Source: Sphingorhabdus sp. Alg239-R122 (GTDB lineage: Bacteria > Pseudomonadota > Alphaproteobacteria > Sphingomonadales > Sphingomonadaceae). From it: a stretch of DNA of 64,000 nt. Location: assembly GCF_900537065.1 (NCBI RefSeq), contig NZ_UNRC01000001.1, forward strand, positions 186,001 through 250,000, in the 5' to 3' direction. The notes below the pieces were generated by a model. It searched no databases. It had not been told where the DNA came from and saw only the letters and a list, made by a program, of their open reading frames with translations. Made by a program: the position numbers and the translations under genes. Shown piece by piece: positions 1 through 8,924 of the stretch. Numbering within the stretch: the stretch's first letter is position 1; the number at the start of each line of letters is the position of its first letter.

Positions 1-1820
1 CAATGCAACGCCGACACCGCCTGCAGGCAGATCAAACAGATTGCCGGATACGATGGCTTCACCTGAAGTCTGTTCATACCGCGTGTTACCCGTTTCGTTA
101 CTGAACAGGAACGCTCTCTCTTGCGGTGTGAAATCACCACGCAGGACACGAGGGTCCAGGAAGTTGATGTCAATACATGGTGTGTTTGTGACAGGTGTAT
201 TCAACCCTACGCAAGAGCGTGTACGGAAATCCTGGGTAAAGATGGCATCATCAAGGATAACATCCTGGTTATATTCACCATCAGAACGGCTGTAGTGACC
301 GTAAATATCCCAGTTCCATCCTGTCAGTGCGCCGCCAAAGTCACCACGGAAGCCTACGACACCGCGGTAATAGTCAATGTTTGTACCGCTGTCAGATTCA
401 ACAAGAAACAGGGGACGAAGCAGATAATTACCGCTGAAAGCTGTGTTCAGAGGGTCGCCTGCGTCACCCGGATTACAGTTGAAGTCGGAGCTAGGATCGC
501 AGAAGAAATTTGGTAGTATCGAGCTGCCAGTAAACTGGAACACCGAGCCCTGCTGGAAACCGTCCGTATGTGTTTTACGTTTGTTGTAAAGCAGCTCGGT
601 ATAGACTTCGATATCGTCCGTGATGTTAAAGGCAGCATCAACATATGCACTGTAACGTTCAACTTCAGAGAAAACATCAGATGTCTGCTCAAGGGGTTCG
701 AACTGGTTCAGTGCGCCCGTTGAAGGACCATCAAAGTTCAGACCGAAGAAGTTGGCTGGAGCAGTAACACCCGGGAAGCCATTAATTGCAACACCAACCT
801 GGCTCAGGTCTGCGCCGGGTTCTGAATACTGACCGATAAACAACTGACGGCCATTAGGGCCTAGAAGACCGTTTGAAAAGCCAGGGCCCGTAAAGTCGTT
901 GTTTGTAAGAACAAGATTACCAATCGTACCGCCACAGGCAGGCTGACCAGTACGGAAGTCGACGATATCGGCGCGGGTAGTGCCATCGATCCGTGTCAGG
1001 AACTCTTCTTCACAAAACAGGAAGTCACGATCATTGCGTTTCAGGCTATTTGCTTTGAAATAGTCAACTGTTGCAAGAATATGACCGCGATCAAATGTTT
1101 TACCGTAGGTAGCGTTAACGTTGTAAATTTCACGTGCGCCCTCGGTTGGAACCGATGCAAAGCCATTAAATTCAACGCCATCTGTATTCGTTTTCGTAAT
1201 GATGTTGACAACACCGGCGATCGCGTCTGACCCGTAAATGGATGAAGCGCCCGTTTTCAGAATTTCTACTGAACGCACGATTGATGAAGGCAGAACGTTA
1301 AAGTCGAAAGATGTAACAGCACCGCGGACACCCGCAGGACCGGCACGGCGACCGTTCAAGAGAACAAGTGTACGTTCTGCGCCAAGGCCACGGAGCGATA
1401 CAGTCTGGGCATCAGCGCCGCCATTGGTGACGAAGTTCGTTGAAATGGAAGAAATGATCTGGGTTGAACCAGCAGCAATAGGTGAGGATTGAATGATCTC
1501 CGCAAGTTCATTCTGGCCCTGTTTAGCAGCTAGTGCAGGGTCAATGATCGTGATCGGGTCAGAGCTGTTGAATTCGCTCCTGCGAATACGTGAACCGGTA
1601 ATGACAATCGCTCCGCCATCGTCAGAGGCAGCAGGCGTTGACACGTCGCTCTGGACATCGTCACGCCGTGCAATGCATGCAGCGCGATCATCGTCGGTTG
1701 TGAAGACTTCGCAATCTTCCGGATTGTTGGCGCCGGCTTCCTGTGCGGATGCAGGCTGTGAAATAGCAAGCGCGAGCCCGAAAGCGGACGCTGCGCATAA
1801 AAAGCGTGTAGACTTCATCT
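1..1820 (-). CDS. TonB-dependent outer-membrane receptor, C-terminal part beyond the window
   Basis: Outer-membrane receptor that would import a scarce ligand using TonB energy; the ligand cannot be read from sequence. Residues 1-25 form a signal peptide ending ASA before Gln26. A short acidic segment with two Cys follows, then a clear TonB plug domain (about residues 68-170) with the motifs IVITGSRIRR, LRGLG, VLLNGRR and SIYGSDAIAGVVNIITK. The start of the beta-barrel comes after that. About 606 codons are present and the reading frame is open at the window edge, so the C-terminal barrel is missing. The start ATG is preceded by GGGGAG about 10 bases upstream. It is transcribed away from the PHA genes, with a 290-base AT-rich upstream gap. 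Family certain, substrate unknown. Confidence 0.93.
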
Positions 1821-2034
1821 GAAAATAACTCCCCAAGCAGATTTGATAATTAAAAATCAAAGTCGACATTCATAAAATGTTCAGATGAGTCAATGTCCGA
1901 TTGGGCCACAAATATGATTTTACATTGAATCATGCCTGTAAATGTCAGTTTGTGGGCGGGTTGTAACTTATTTGTCACACATATGTGCGCTGTGATACGA
2001 AACTGTGATGCGACATAAAATTACGCTGAAAAAT

Positions 2035-2067
2035 AATAAGTATTTACACACTAGATGTATACTTATT
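2035..2067 (-). terminator. Perfect 9-bp inverted repeat, likely terminator of the PhaC-like gene
   Basis: AATAAGTAT and ATACTTATT are perfect inverted arms separated by 15 bases. Read on the minus strand, the right arm is followed by ATTTTTC, about 40 bases after the PhaC-like stop codon. That fits a weak rho-independent terminator. Because it is AT-only and sits in the long gap upstream of the TonB receptor, it could instead be an operator for a dimeric regulator. The rest of the gap 1821-2110 is AT-rich and shows no gene. Confidence 0.4.
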
Positions 2068-2110
2068 TTGAACAATGCTAATATTCTGAGTATACGATAC
2101 GCATGAAACT

Positions 2111-3202
2111 CTAGTTGGAATTTTTGTCCAACCAGGATTGCATTTCTCTCCTGAGGGTGTTTCTTGCAGTGCTTCCAACCACCATCCCAACATGTCCTGC
2201 ATCTAATACCATACGATTTTTCATATTCGGAGAACTCGCAATAGGCACAATGGAATCAGTGCGTGATGCGAATTCGAGCACTGGCATGTGAATAGCTTCA
2301 GAGGTGATAATCTGCCCTGCAATATGCCATTGGTTCTTACCGGGAATGTTGCGACTGTAAAAATCTTCAAACAATTGCTGGGCAAAGGCAAACGGCAGAG
2401 GTTCACCGCCATTTGCCCAATCCTCAATCGATACAAACCTCCGGAGGCTATTGGATTCAGGATCTTTACCGGCAAGGCGGGCATATTTGTTAAAGAGACT
2501 ACCACCCGACAGTGTCCAGAACCCGCTCTGGATAATTTCCATTGGTACTAGACCGATAGCATCGCATGATGGTTTATTTACGTCCCAAAGCGCGGAAAGA
2601 TCACGGCGGCGTTGATCGCTATATCCATCGAACTTCCATGGCGGTGCAAGGAGCGTGAGGCTTTTGACCGGTGTCATACAGCTTGCGGCCATGGCCAGTA
2701 AGCCTCCCAGGCAATAACCTACGAGATGTATGGGGCGGTTTTGCGATTGCAACAACGGTACGAGATAATCGGTTATATATGTGTCTATGTTTTCATGTGC
2801 ATGTTCCGGCAGCGTCTTGCCCCAATGGAGCAGTACGGGATCAAAACCTTGCTGTGACAGATAACGCATTAACGATGCATCATTATCAATGTCCAATATA
2901 TAGGCTGAATTAATTGGCGAGGGCACGAATATGACCATTTCCTGCCCTTCCAGGGAGGGATAAGGGCGCCTTAACTCCACGCGGCCCTGCACGGCGATAA
3001 GCGTACCGGGGGAAGGTTGATGGTTGCGCGGGGCATGTTGATAAAGCTCGACGCCTTCTAAAACTCGAGTCATTTTTTCAGGCTCATGCCCCATAGTTTC
3101 CCACAGCATTTTCATAAAAAGCGGTAAGGGGCGGGGTCCATGTTGCGGCGCACTATGATTGGATGCTAGGGTCTGTGTAATTTCTTCTGGAGAGCTATGC
3201 AT
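2111..3202 (-). CDS. PhaC-like alpha/beta hydrolase
   Basis: A 363-residue alpha/beta-hydrolase related to poly(3-hydroxyalkanoate) synthases. The nucleophile elbow reads GYCLGG, with Cys (about residue 164) in place of the usual Ser, as in PHA synthases. A later Asp (SRTDSIVPI) and His (DAGHVG) complete a Cys-Asp-His triad. It is much shorter than a class I PhaC (about 600 residues) because the long N-terminal region is missing. It may therefore be a synthase relative acting on PHA or on acyl-thioesters rather than the main polymerase. The start at 3202 was chosen because longer versions would run deep into divergent phaR; the two ATGs share a CATG. GGGA lies about 7 bases upstream. The phaR neighbour supports a PHA role. 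Confidence 0.75.
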   Translation of the reverse strand: MHSSPEEITQTLASNHSAPQHGPRPLPLFMKMLWETMGHEPEKMTRVLEGVELYQHAPRNHQPSPGTLIAVQGRVELRRPYPSLEGQEMVIFVPSPINSAYILDIDNDASLMRYLSQQGFDPVLLHWGKTLPEHAHENIDTYITDYLVPLLQSQNRPIHLVGYCLGGLLAMAASCMTPVKSLTLLAPPWKFDGYSDQRRRDLSALWDVNKPSCDAIGLVPMEIIQSGFWTLSGGSLFNKYARLAGKDPESNSLRRFVSIEDWANGGEPLPFAFAQQLFEDFYSRNIPGKNQWHIAGQIITSEAIHMPVLEFASRTDSIVPIASSPNMKNRMVLDAGHVGMVVGSTARNTLRREMQSWLDKNSN

Positions 3203-3764
3203 GTCCGATTCCCAATCTGCTTCCGATGATGCCATCATCATCAAAAAATACGCCAATCGCAGGCTGTATAATACACAGTCTTCCAGCTATATTACGCTGG
3301 ACTATCTTGCGAAAATGACACGTGACGGAACGGACTTCAAGGTTGTTGATGCCAAGACCGGCGCTGACATCACTCATAATATCCTGACCCAGATCATCAT
3401 GGAAGAAGAAAGCAGCGGGCAGCAGATGTTACCGGTCAGTTTCCTCCGCGAACTGATTTCCATGTATGGCAATTCGATGCAATCGATGATCCCGCAATAT
3501 CTGGAGGCGTCGATGGAATCCTTCCGTGCCAATCAAGAAAAATTTCAAAAAGCAGTTAAAGGGAGCCTCGCTGCCAACCCGTTTACCAAGCTTGCCGAGC
3601 AGAACATGGCGATGATGCGCGGTGCGGCAGATGTTTTGATCCCAGGCTCTTCCAAACGGCGCGGTGATAAATCAGAGGATGCCGATAAGCAGGAAATTGC
3701 AGATCTCAAAGCACAGCTTGCCGAGATGCAGAAGAAAATGGACGCGCTTACCAAGGATAAATAG
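3201..3764 (+). CDS. phaR: Polyhydroxyalkanoate synthesis repressor PhaR
   Basis: A 187-residue transcriptional regulator that binds both DNA and PHA granules in the PhaR family. The N-terminal PHB-accumulation DNA-binding domain is obvious: IIKKYANRRLYNT, then SSYITLDYLAKM and DAKTGADITHNIL, roughly residues 8-70. A second regulatory domain follows with QQMLPVSFLRELISMYGNSMQ. The C-terminus is an Ala/Lys/Gln-rich probable coiled coil (about 155-187). ATG at 3201 has a GGAG 8 bases upstream and matches family N-termini; in-frame codons further upstream would add a non-conserved extension. It is divergent from the PhaC-like hydrolase, which it may regulate. Ending about 58 bases before proS, it could be co-transcribed with it. 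Confidence 0.95.
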   Translation: MSDSQSASDDAIIIKKYANRRLYNTQSSSYITLDYLAKMTRDGTDFKVVDAKTGADITHNILTQIIMEEESSGQQMLPVSFLRELISMYGNSMQSMIPQYLEASMESFRANQEKFQKAVKGSLAANPFTKLAEQNMAMMRGAADVLIPGSSKRRGDKSEDADKQEIADLKAQLAEMQKKMDALTKDK

Positions 3765-3821
3765 GTAGAGCATGAACGCTGCGCCCGAAATGACACCCAC
3801 ACAGAATAGACTGGCGATATA

Positions 3822-5354
3822 TTGTCGAAAAAAAATGCACTGCCAATCACGCGCGAACAGGATTTCGCTGCTTGGTATCAATCCGTCATCACCGAAGCTG
3901 ACCTTGCCGAAGAATCCGGCGTACGCGGCTGCATGGTCATGCGGCCATGGGGCTATGGCATATGGGAACGTGTGCAACAGCTTTTGGATATACGGATCAA
4001 AGAAACGGGGCATGAAAACTGCTATTTCCCGCTCTTCATTCCTCTAAGTTATTTTGCCAAAGAAGCCGAGCATGTGGACGGTTTTGCCAAGGAAATGGCT
4101 GTTGTCACGCATCACAGACTGAAATCTGATGGTGGCGATCTGGTCGTTGATCCCGACGCAAAGCTGGAAGAACCACTTGTGGTGCGTCCGACATCGGAAA
4201 CGGTGATAGGCGCTGCTTTTTCACGCTGGCTGCAAAGCTGGCGCGACCTGCCGATCATGATCAACCAGTGGGCCAATGTGGTGCGCTGGGAAATGCGCAC
4301 GCGTATGTTTCTGCGCACGAGCGAGTTCCTGTGGCAGGAAGGGCATACAGCGCATGCGACGAAGGAAGAAGCGGTTGAAGAAACGCTCACCATCCTGAAA
4401 ATGTACCGCGACTTTTCCGAAGAAGTGCTCTGCATGCCGGTTGTTGCGGGTGAAAAGCCTGAAAATGAACGCTTTCCGGGCGCGGATGCCACTTATTCGA
4501 TTGAAGCGATGATGCAGGATGGCAAGGCGTTACAGGCTGGTACATCGCATTATTTGGGGCAGAATTTCAGTAAGGCGCAAAATATTCGGTATCAGGACCG
4601 CGAAGGTGAGTTTCAGCATGCCTATACCACCAGCTGGGGGGTATCAACGCGCCTGATAGGCGGGGTCATCATGACGCATGGTGATGATGATGGTCTACGT
4701 GTACCGCCGCAAATTGCACCTTATCAGATTGTGATTGTGCCGATGTTGCGTGACAAGCCCGAAGATGATGCATTGGTTGAATATTGCGCGAGTATAGCAA
4801 AAGCTCTGAAGCAGCAGACGGCTTTTGGTGAAAAACTGCGTGTGCAGCTCGACAAGAAACCCGGTAAGGCATCAAATAAACGCTGGTCATGGATTAAAAA
4901 GGGCGCGCCGATCATATTGGAAATTGGCGGACGTGATGCCGCGGGTGAACAGGTGACCGTTATCCGGCGCGATGCACTTTATCAGGAAAATGGTAAACTC
5001 GACGCCAATGCCATAGGTTGGCAGGATTTTGCCGAAGCCGCACCGCAACTGCTTATGGAAATACAGGATAGGCTGCACCGTGAAGCACGGGAAAGGCTCG
5101 AGACGAATATCAATTCGGATATTAAGAGTTTTGATGAATTATCTGAATTCTATAAGAAAGATAAACATGCCGGATGGGTGAAAGTGGCATGGTCGAAACC
5201 TACAGGCAACGGGCTTGAGCAGATTATCGATAAGCTCAAATCGCTGAAACTTACCATGCGCAATACACCTGAAGATGGCGGTCAGCCAGATGAACCATGC
5301 TTCTTCACAGGTGATACGGCAGCCGAATATATTCTTATTGGTCGTGCATATTAA
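3822..5354 (+). CDS. proS: Prolyl-tRNA synthetase, eukaryote/archaeal-like (type 3)
   Basis: Class II aminoacyl-tRNA synthetase that charges tRNA-Pro. The 510 residues include GCMVMRPWGYGIWERVQ, TGHENCYFPLFIP and motif 2 RWEMRTRMFLRTSEFLWQEG. The C-terminus ends in the conserved GRAY, with terminal Tyr, after DEPCFFTGDTA. These are features of the archaeal/eukaryotic-type enzyme, not of the bacterial ProS with an editing insertion, nor of the short enzyme usual in many alphaproteobacteria. The start appears to be TTG: an in-frame stop lies 12-15 bases upstream and there is no upstream ATG in frame. The stop codon abuts the GTG of rnr, so the two are translated from one message. Confidence 0.93.
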   Translation: MSKKNALPITREQDFAAWYQSVITEADLAEESGVRGCMVMRPWGYGIWERVQQLLDIRIKETGHENCYFPLFIPLSYFAKEAEHVDGFAKEMAVVTHHRLKSDGGDLVVDPDAKLEEPLVVRPTSETVIGAAFSRWLQSWRDLPIMINQWANVVRWEMRTRMFLRTSEFLWQEGHTAHATKEEAVEETLTILKMYRDFSEEVLCMPVVAGEKPENERFPGADATYSIEAMMQDGKALQAGTSHYLGQNFSKAQNIRYQDREGEFQHAYTTSWGVSTRLIGGVIMTHGDDDGLRVPPQIAPYQIVIVPMLRDKPEDDALVEYCASIAKALKQQTAFGEKLRVQLDKKPGKASNKRWSWIKKGAPIILEIGGRDAAGEQVTVIRRDALYQENGKLDANAIGWQDFAEAAPQLLMEIQDRLHREARERLETNINSDIKSFDELSEFYKKDKHAGWVKVAWSKPTGNGLEQIIDKLKSLKLTMRNTPEDGGQPDEPCFFTGDTAAEYILIGRAY

Positions 5355-7691
5355 GTGGCGCGCCCTGTAAAACCGAAGCGCAAGGCGGCCAAGGGAAAAG
5401 GGCTTCCCACGGCAAAGCAGGTGATGGAGTTTATCACATCGTCCAGCGAGCCTGCAGGTAAGCGTGAAATTGCCCGCCATTTCGGCTTGAAGGGGCAGCA
5501 GAAGATAGCGCTCAAAGCGCTGCTGAAGGATATGGCGGATGAGGGCCTGATTGATAGTAACAAAGGCAGGGCGTTCCATAAAATGGGCGGCATTCCGCGC
5601 GTCACGGTGCTGAAGATCATTGAAATTGACGGTAATCAACCCATTGCAGTACCGGATAATTGGCAGGCAGATAATGCTGTACCGCCGCGTCTTCGCGTGA
5701 TTGAACGTGGCCGCGGCGCGGCTCTGGCTGTGGGCGATCGCATATTGGCACGCACCGAAGAAGCCGGAAATGGCTGGACTGCGCATCCGATGAAAAAGCT
5801 TTCTCGTGCATCGGAAGCCTTAATGGGCGTGGTTGAAGAACGTGAGGGCGGAAAATTGTGGCTGGCGCCAGTGGACAAGAAAGTCCGCTACAGCACACCG
5901 ATCAAAGACCCGGGCGAAGCACAGCCGGGCGATCTGGTGCTGGCTGAAAAATCAGGTAGCCGCGACCGTGTGACGGCCTCTGTGAGCGAAGTTTTGGGCG
6001 ATCCGCTCGCTCCGCGCTCGTTCAGCCTGATTGCGCTTAACAAATACGATATCCCGATAGAGTTTCCCGGTGCTGTACTGAAAGAAGCGGAAATCTCTGC
6101 CAAATTACCGATTGAAGGCGATTACCGCGAAGATCTGCGTGACCTACCGATCATCGCCATCGACCCTGCCGATGCACGCGATCATGATGATGCAATCTGG
6201 GCTCAACCCGATGACAGTCCCGATAACCCAGGCGGTTTCCGGGCAGTTATCGCCATTGCTGATGTCAGCTTTTATGTCCGCCCGGGCGGTGAGATTGACC
6301 GGTCGGCGCGTAAGCGCGGCAATAGCGTCTATTTCCCCGATCGCGTGGTACCAATGTTGCCTGAAATCCTTTCTGCGGACGTATGTTCGCTGAAACAGGG
6401 GCAGGATAGGGCGGCTATGACCTGCCATATCGTCATCAATGCAAAAGGGCAGGTGACGTCATGGCGTTTCAGCCGTGCAATCGTACAGTTATCCGCCAAT
6501 ATTGCCTATGAAGATGCACAGGCGCAATATGACGCGATGGACAGCGCATTTGCGAAAGAAGTGCTGAAACCACTCTGGGACTGCTGGAAATTACTGTTGA
6601 AAGCACGCCACGCACGCGATCCGCTTGAATTGGATTTGGCCGAACGCCGAGTTGTTCTTGATGAGGATGGCAATATTGAAAGCGTGGCGGCGCGTGAGCG
6701 GCTCGATGCGCACCGGCTTGTCGAAGACTATATGATCGCGGCAAATGTAGCGGCGGCCAAAGCACTGGAAGCAAAGAAAGCTCCGACCGTCTACCGCGTC
6801 CATGAAGTACCAAGCCGTGAAAAGTTGATTGCGCTTAAGGATTTTCTGACCAGCCTTGATATCAAATTTGCGCTGGGGCAGGTTGTGCGACCATCCGTTT
6901 TCAACCACATTATGGACAAAGTGGATGATGAAGAGAAAAAACCGCTGGTAACACAACAGGTGCTGCGCAGTCAGACACAGGCCTATTACACACCGCGTAA
7001 CCAAGGGCATTTTGGTCTTGCCTTGGGCAGCTATGCGCATTTCACCAGCCCGATCCGTCGTTATGCCGACCTGTTGGTGCATCGCGCCCTGGTCGATGCT
7101 TATAGGCTTGAAGGACCGAAGCCGACGAACAGCGATATTCCGGCTAAATCCGGTCTTAGCGAAGCAGACCGCGGTAACCTTGACGGTATTACCGAACGTA
7201 TTAGCGGCTTTGAACGCCGGGCGATGAAGGCTGAGTGGGAGACCATTGACCGTTATGTCGCCGCCTATCTCGCCAAAAGCATTGGTGAAATACACACTGT
7301 ACGTATTACCGGCGTGCAAGATTTCGGCTTTTTTGTAACGGTGGATGATATTGGGGGTGACGGGTTGGTGCCGGCCCGTTCGCTGGGTGATGAATATTTC
7401 ATATATGACGCCGGTGCACAGACGCTGACCGGGGAGCATAGCCGGGAAAGTTATTATGTCGGCCGCAAACTGGACATGCGTCTGGTTGAAGCCAACCCGA
7501 TATCAGGTGCACTGAAATTTGAACTTCCCGAAGGTGGTAGCAGCGGCAATAATGGTGGTAACCGTAGGGACCGGCGCGGGCGCGGTGGCAGACCGCCATC
7601 CGGCAAACATAAGCGCAGCACCAAAAACAAGGGCAAACATCGCACCGGGAAGCGTGGCCGCCCTGCTAATATAAAGCATAAGGGCCGGTAA
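5355..7691 (+). CDS. rnr: Ribonuclease R
   Basis: A 778-residue 3'-to-5' exoribonuclease that degrades structured RNA. In order: an N-terminal winged-helix region (about 15-80, EFITSSSEPAGKREIARHF), cold-shock-like domains, and the RNB catalytic domain with the metal-binding Asp cluster DPADARDHDDA near residues 271-281. The HFTSPIRRYADLLVHRAL block follows, then an S1 domain (about 645-715, VRITGVQDFGFFVTVDDIGGDGLVP). The last 55 residues are a very basic Gly/Arg/Lys tail, typical of RNase R and likely to bind RNA. The start is GTG immediately after the proS stop. An extremely basic N-terminus (KPKRKAAKGKG) is also present. Confidence 0.97.
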   Translation: MARPVKPKRKAAKGKGLPTAKQVMEFITSSSEPAGKREIARHFGLKGQQKIALKALLKDMADEGLIDSNKGRAFHKMGGIPRVTVLKIIEIDGNQPIAVPDNWQADNAVPPRLRVIERGRGAALAVGDRILARTEEAGNGWTAHPMKKLSRASEALMGVVEEREGGKLWLAPVDKKVRYSTPIKDPGEAQPGDLVLAEKSGSRDRVTASVSEVLGDPLAPRSFSLIALNKYDIPIEFPGAVLKEAEISAKLPIEGDYREDLRDLPIIAIDPADARDHDDAIWAQPDDSPDNPGGFRAVIAIADVSFYVRPGGEIDRSARKRGNSVYFPDRVVPMLPEILSADVCSLKQGQDRAAMTCHIVINAKGQVTSWRFSRAIVQLSANIAYEDAQAQYDAMDSAFAKEVLKPLWDCWKLLLKARHARDPLELDLAERRVVLDEDGNIESVAARERLDAHRLVEDYMIAANVAAAKALEAKKAPTVYRVHEVPSREKLIALKDFLTSLDIKFALGQVVRPSVFNHIMDKVDDEEKKPLVTQQVLRSQTQAYYTPRNQGHFGLALGSYAHFTSPIRRYADLLVHRALVDAYRLEGPKPTNSDIPAKSGLSEADRGNLDGITERISGFERRAMKAEWETIDRYVAAYLAKSIGEIHTVRITGVQDFGFFVTVDDIGGDGLVPARSLGDEYFIYDAGAQTLTGEHSRESYYVGRKLDMRLVEANPISGALKFELPEGGSSGNNGGNRRDRRGRGGRPPSGKHKRSTKNKGKHRTGKRGRPANIKHKGR

Positions 7692-7781
7692 AGAATTTGT
7701 TTGTCTTTAAACGACTTGGAAAATTCTGACGGTATCATATCTCTACCATGCGGAGGCGAAAGCTTATCAAGGAGATACAAT

Positions 7782-8306
7782 ATGTCCCATACACTGCCCG
7801 GAACACCTGTTCCTGACCTCAAAATCCCGCTTGTCGGAGGCGGCGCGTTTGATCTGTCACAAAGCAAGCCGGAAAACTTCACGTTACTATTGTTCTATCG
7901 CGGATTACATTGCCCGGTCTGCAAAGGTCAATTGCGTGATTTACAGAATAACCTCGATGCTTTGGCAGAGCGCGGCGTAAATGCGGTTGCAATCAGTATG
8001 GATAACGAAGAACGAGCCACAAAGGCGCAGCAGGACTGGGGTGTGGACAGGCTCGCCATTGGACATAGCCTGAGCGAAGTGGAGGCGCGTAGTTTTGGGC
8101 TGTTCTTGTCAAATGGCATTAATGACAATGAACCCGAGCTATTTTCCGAACCCGGCCTATTTCTTGTACGCCCGGACGGCACTCTCTATTTTGGCAGCAT
8201 TCAGACCATGCCGTTTACGCGGCCATCGCTGAAAGAACTGATGATGGGCATAGATTATGCGCTGGAGCATGATTATCCGGCGCGCGGTGAAGTTGCAGCC
8301 CAATAA
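7782..8306 (+). CDS. Peroxiredoxin-like (AhpC/TSA) protein
   Basis: A 174-residue thioredoxin-fold protein of the AhpC/TSA superfamily, probably a thiol peroxidase or disulfide reductase. The active site reads RGLHCPVCKGQLRDLQ, a CPxC pair where classical peroxiredoxins have a single peroxidatic Cys in PxxxTxxC. This marks the 'peroxiredoxin-like family' rather than AhpC, Bcp or Tpx, and no further resolving Cys is seen. A conserved LVRPDGTLYFGSIQTMPFTRP block near the end fits the fold. The ATG at 7782 has an excellent AAGGAG 8 bases upstream. It is not obviously in an operon: rnr ends 90 bases before it and it converges on the UspA gene with a 12-base gap. Confidence 0.8.
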   Translation: MSHTLPGTPVPDLKIPLVGGGAFDLSQSKPENFTLLLFYRGLHCPVCKGQLRDLQNNLDALAERGVNAVAISMDNEERATKAQQDWGVDRLAIGHSLSEVEARSFGLFLSNGINDNEPELFSEPGLFLVRPDGTLYFGSIQTMPFTRPSLKELMMGIDYALEHDYPARGEVAAQ

Positions 8307-8318
8307 AAAGGCGCTGAC

Positions 8319-8774
8319 TTAACTTAGCCGGTCAATATCCTCGTTCTCAAGTGATCCTGGGATAACCATGACGGGGCAGGGGAGAGCGCCTGCCTCGCTT
8401 CCGGCAAAATGTGCCACCAATGGCCCTGGCGAACCCGTAGCGGCTGCGCCCAGTACCAGCGCGGACACTTCGTTATGTTCAGCTAGAAACTCTTTTACAT
8501 TGGAAACAGCGTCGCCCTGCCGGATAGACATGGCGGGGCGTACGCCTGATTCATCGAATAATGTGCCTGCCGCGCTGGCCACCAGTGCTTCTGCTCTGTC
8601 TTTGGATTCGGCTTCTATGGTCGCCTGTACACCGCCCCAGGCAAGGAAGTCCTCTTTCGGAATCAGTGCCAGCACATGCACCGCGCCGCCGGTTTTTTGT
8701 GCGCGCCGTGATGCGAAACGCAGCGCCTTGCGCGCTTCCGCCGTTTCGTCGACAATCACCAGATAAATACGCAT
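8319..8774 (-). CDS. Universal stress protein (UspA family)
   Basis: A single-domain 151-residue UspA-family cytoplasmic protein. The N-terminus has the family's hydrophobic beta strand and conserved Asp (IYLVIVDETAEARKALRFA). The middle has VREF-like segments, and the C-terminus has a VLGAAATGSPGP loop and PVMVIPGS. The usual ATP-binding signature G-2X-G-9X-G-S/T is not clean, so nucleotide binding is uncertain. It is divergent from pdhC across a 150-base gap. Specific function unknown. Confidence 0.8.
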   Translation of the reverse strand: MRIYLVIVDETAEARKALRFASRRAQKTGGAVHVLALIPKEDFLAWGGVQATIEAESKDRAEALVASAAGTLFDESGVRPAMSIRQGDAVSNVKEFLAEHNEVSALVLGAAATGSPGPLVAHFAGSEAGALPCPVMVIPGSLENEDIDRLS

Positions 8775-8854
8775 ATTATATCCCCATTGCTATGCGAAAT
8801 GCCCTTAAAATGAAGACTGCGCTATTTTTTGGACCTGTGCAAGCCCATTGCCCC

Positions 8855-8881
8855 TTGACCCTACGGCGATAAGGGTATCAA
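8855..8881 (+). promoter_or_regulatory. Possible pdhC promoter
   Basis: TTGACC and TATCAA separated by 15 bases lie 43 bases upstream of the pdhC ATG, in the gap divergent from the UspA gene. The -35 is strong but the spacer is short, so this is a candidate only. Confidence 0.3.
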
Positions 8882-8924
8882 TAGGGATGAAATACGAATT
8901 GCCTTGCAGGAGCACTGTTTTCAC

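Noticed and set aside
41-516. Plus-strand open frames over the TonB receptor
   Set aside because: They are antisense to a clear receptor reading frame and have no motif or ribosome site.
3203-3256. Upstream start of the PhaC-like gene (MAYFLMMM...)
   Set aside because: Would place 18 extra residues inside phaR; composition looks like the antisense of phaR's N-terminus.
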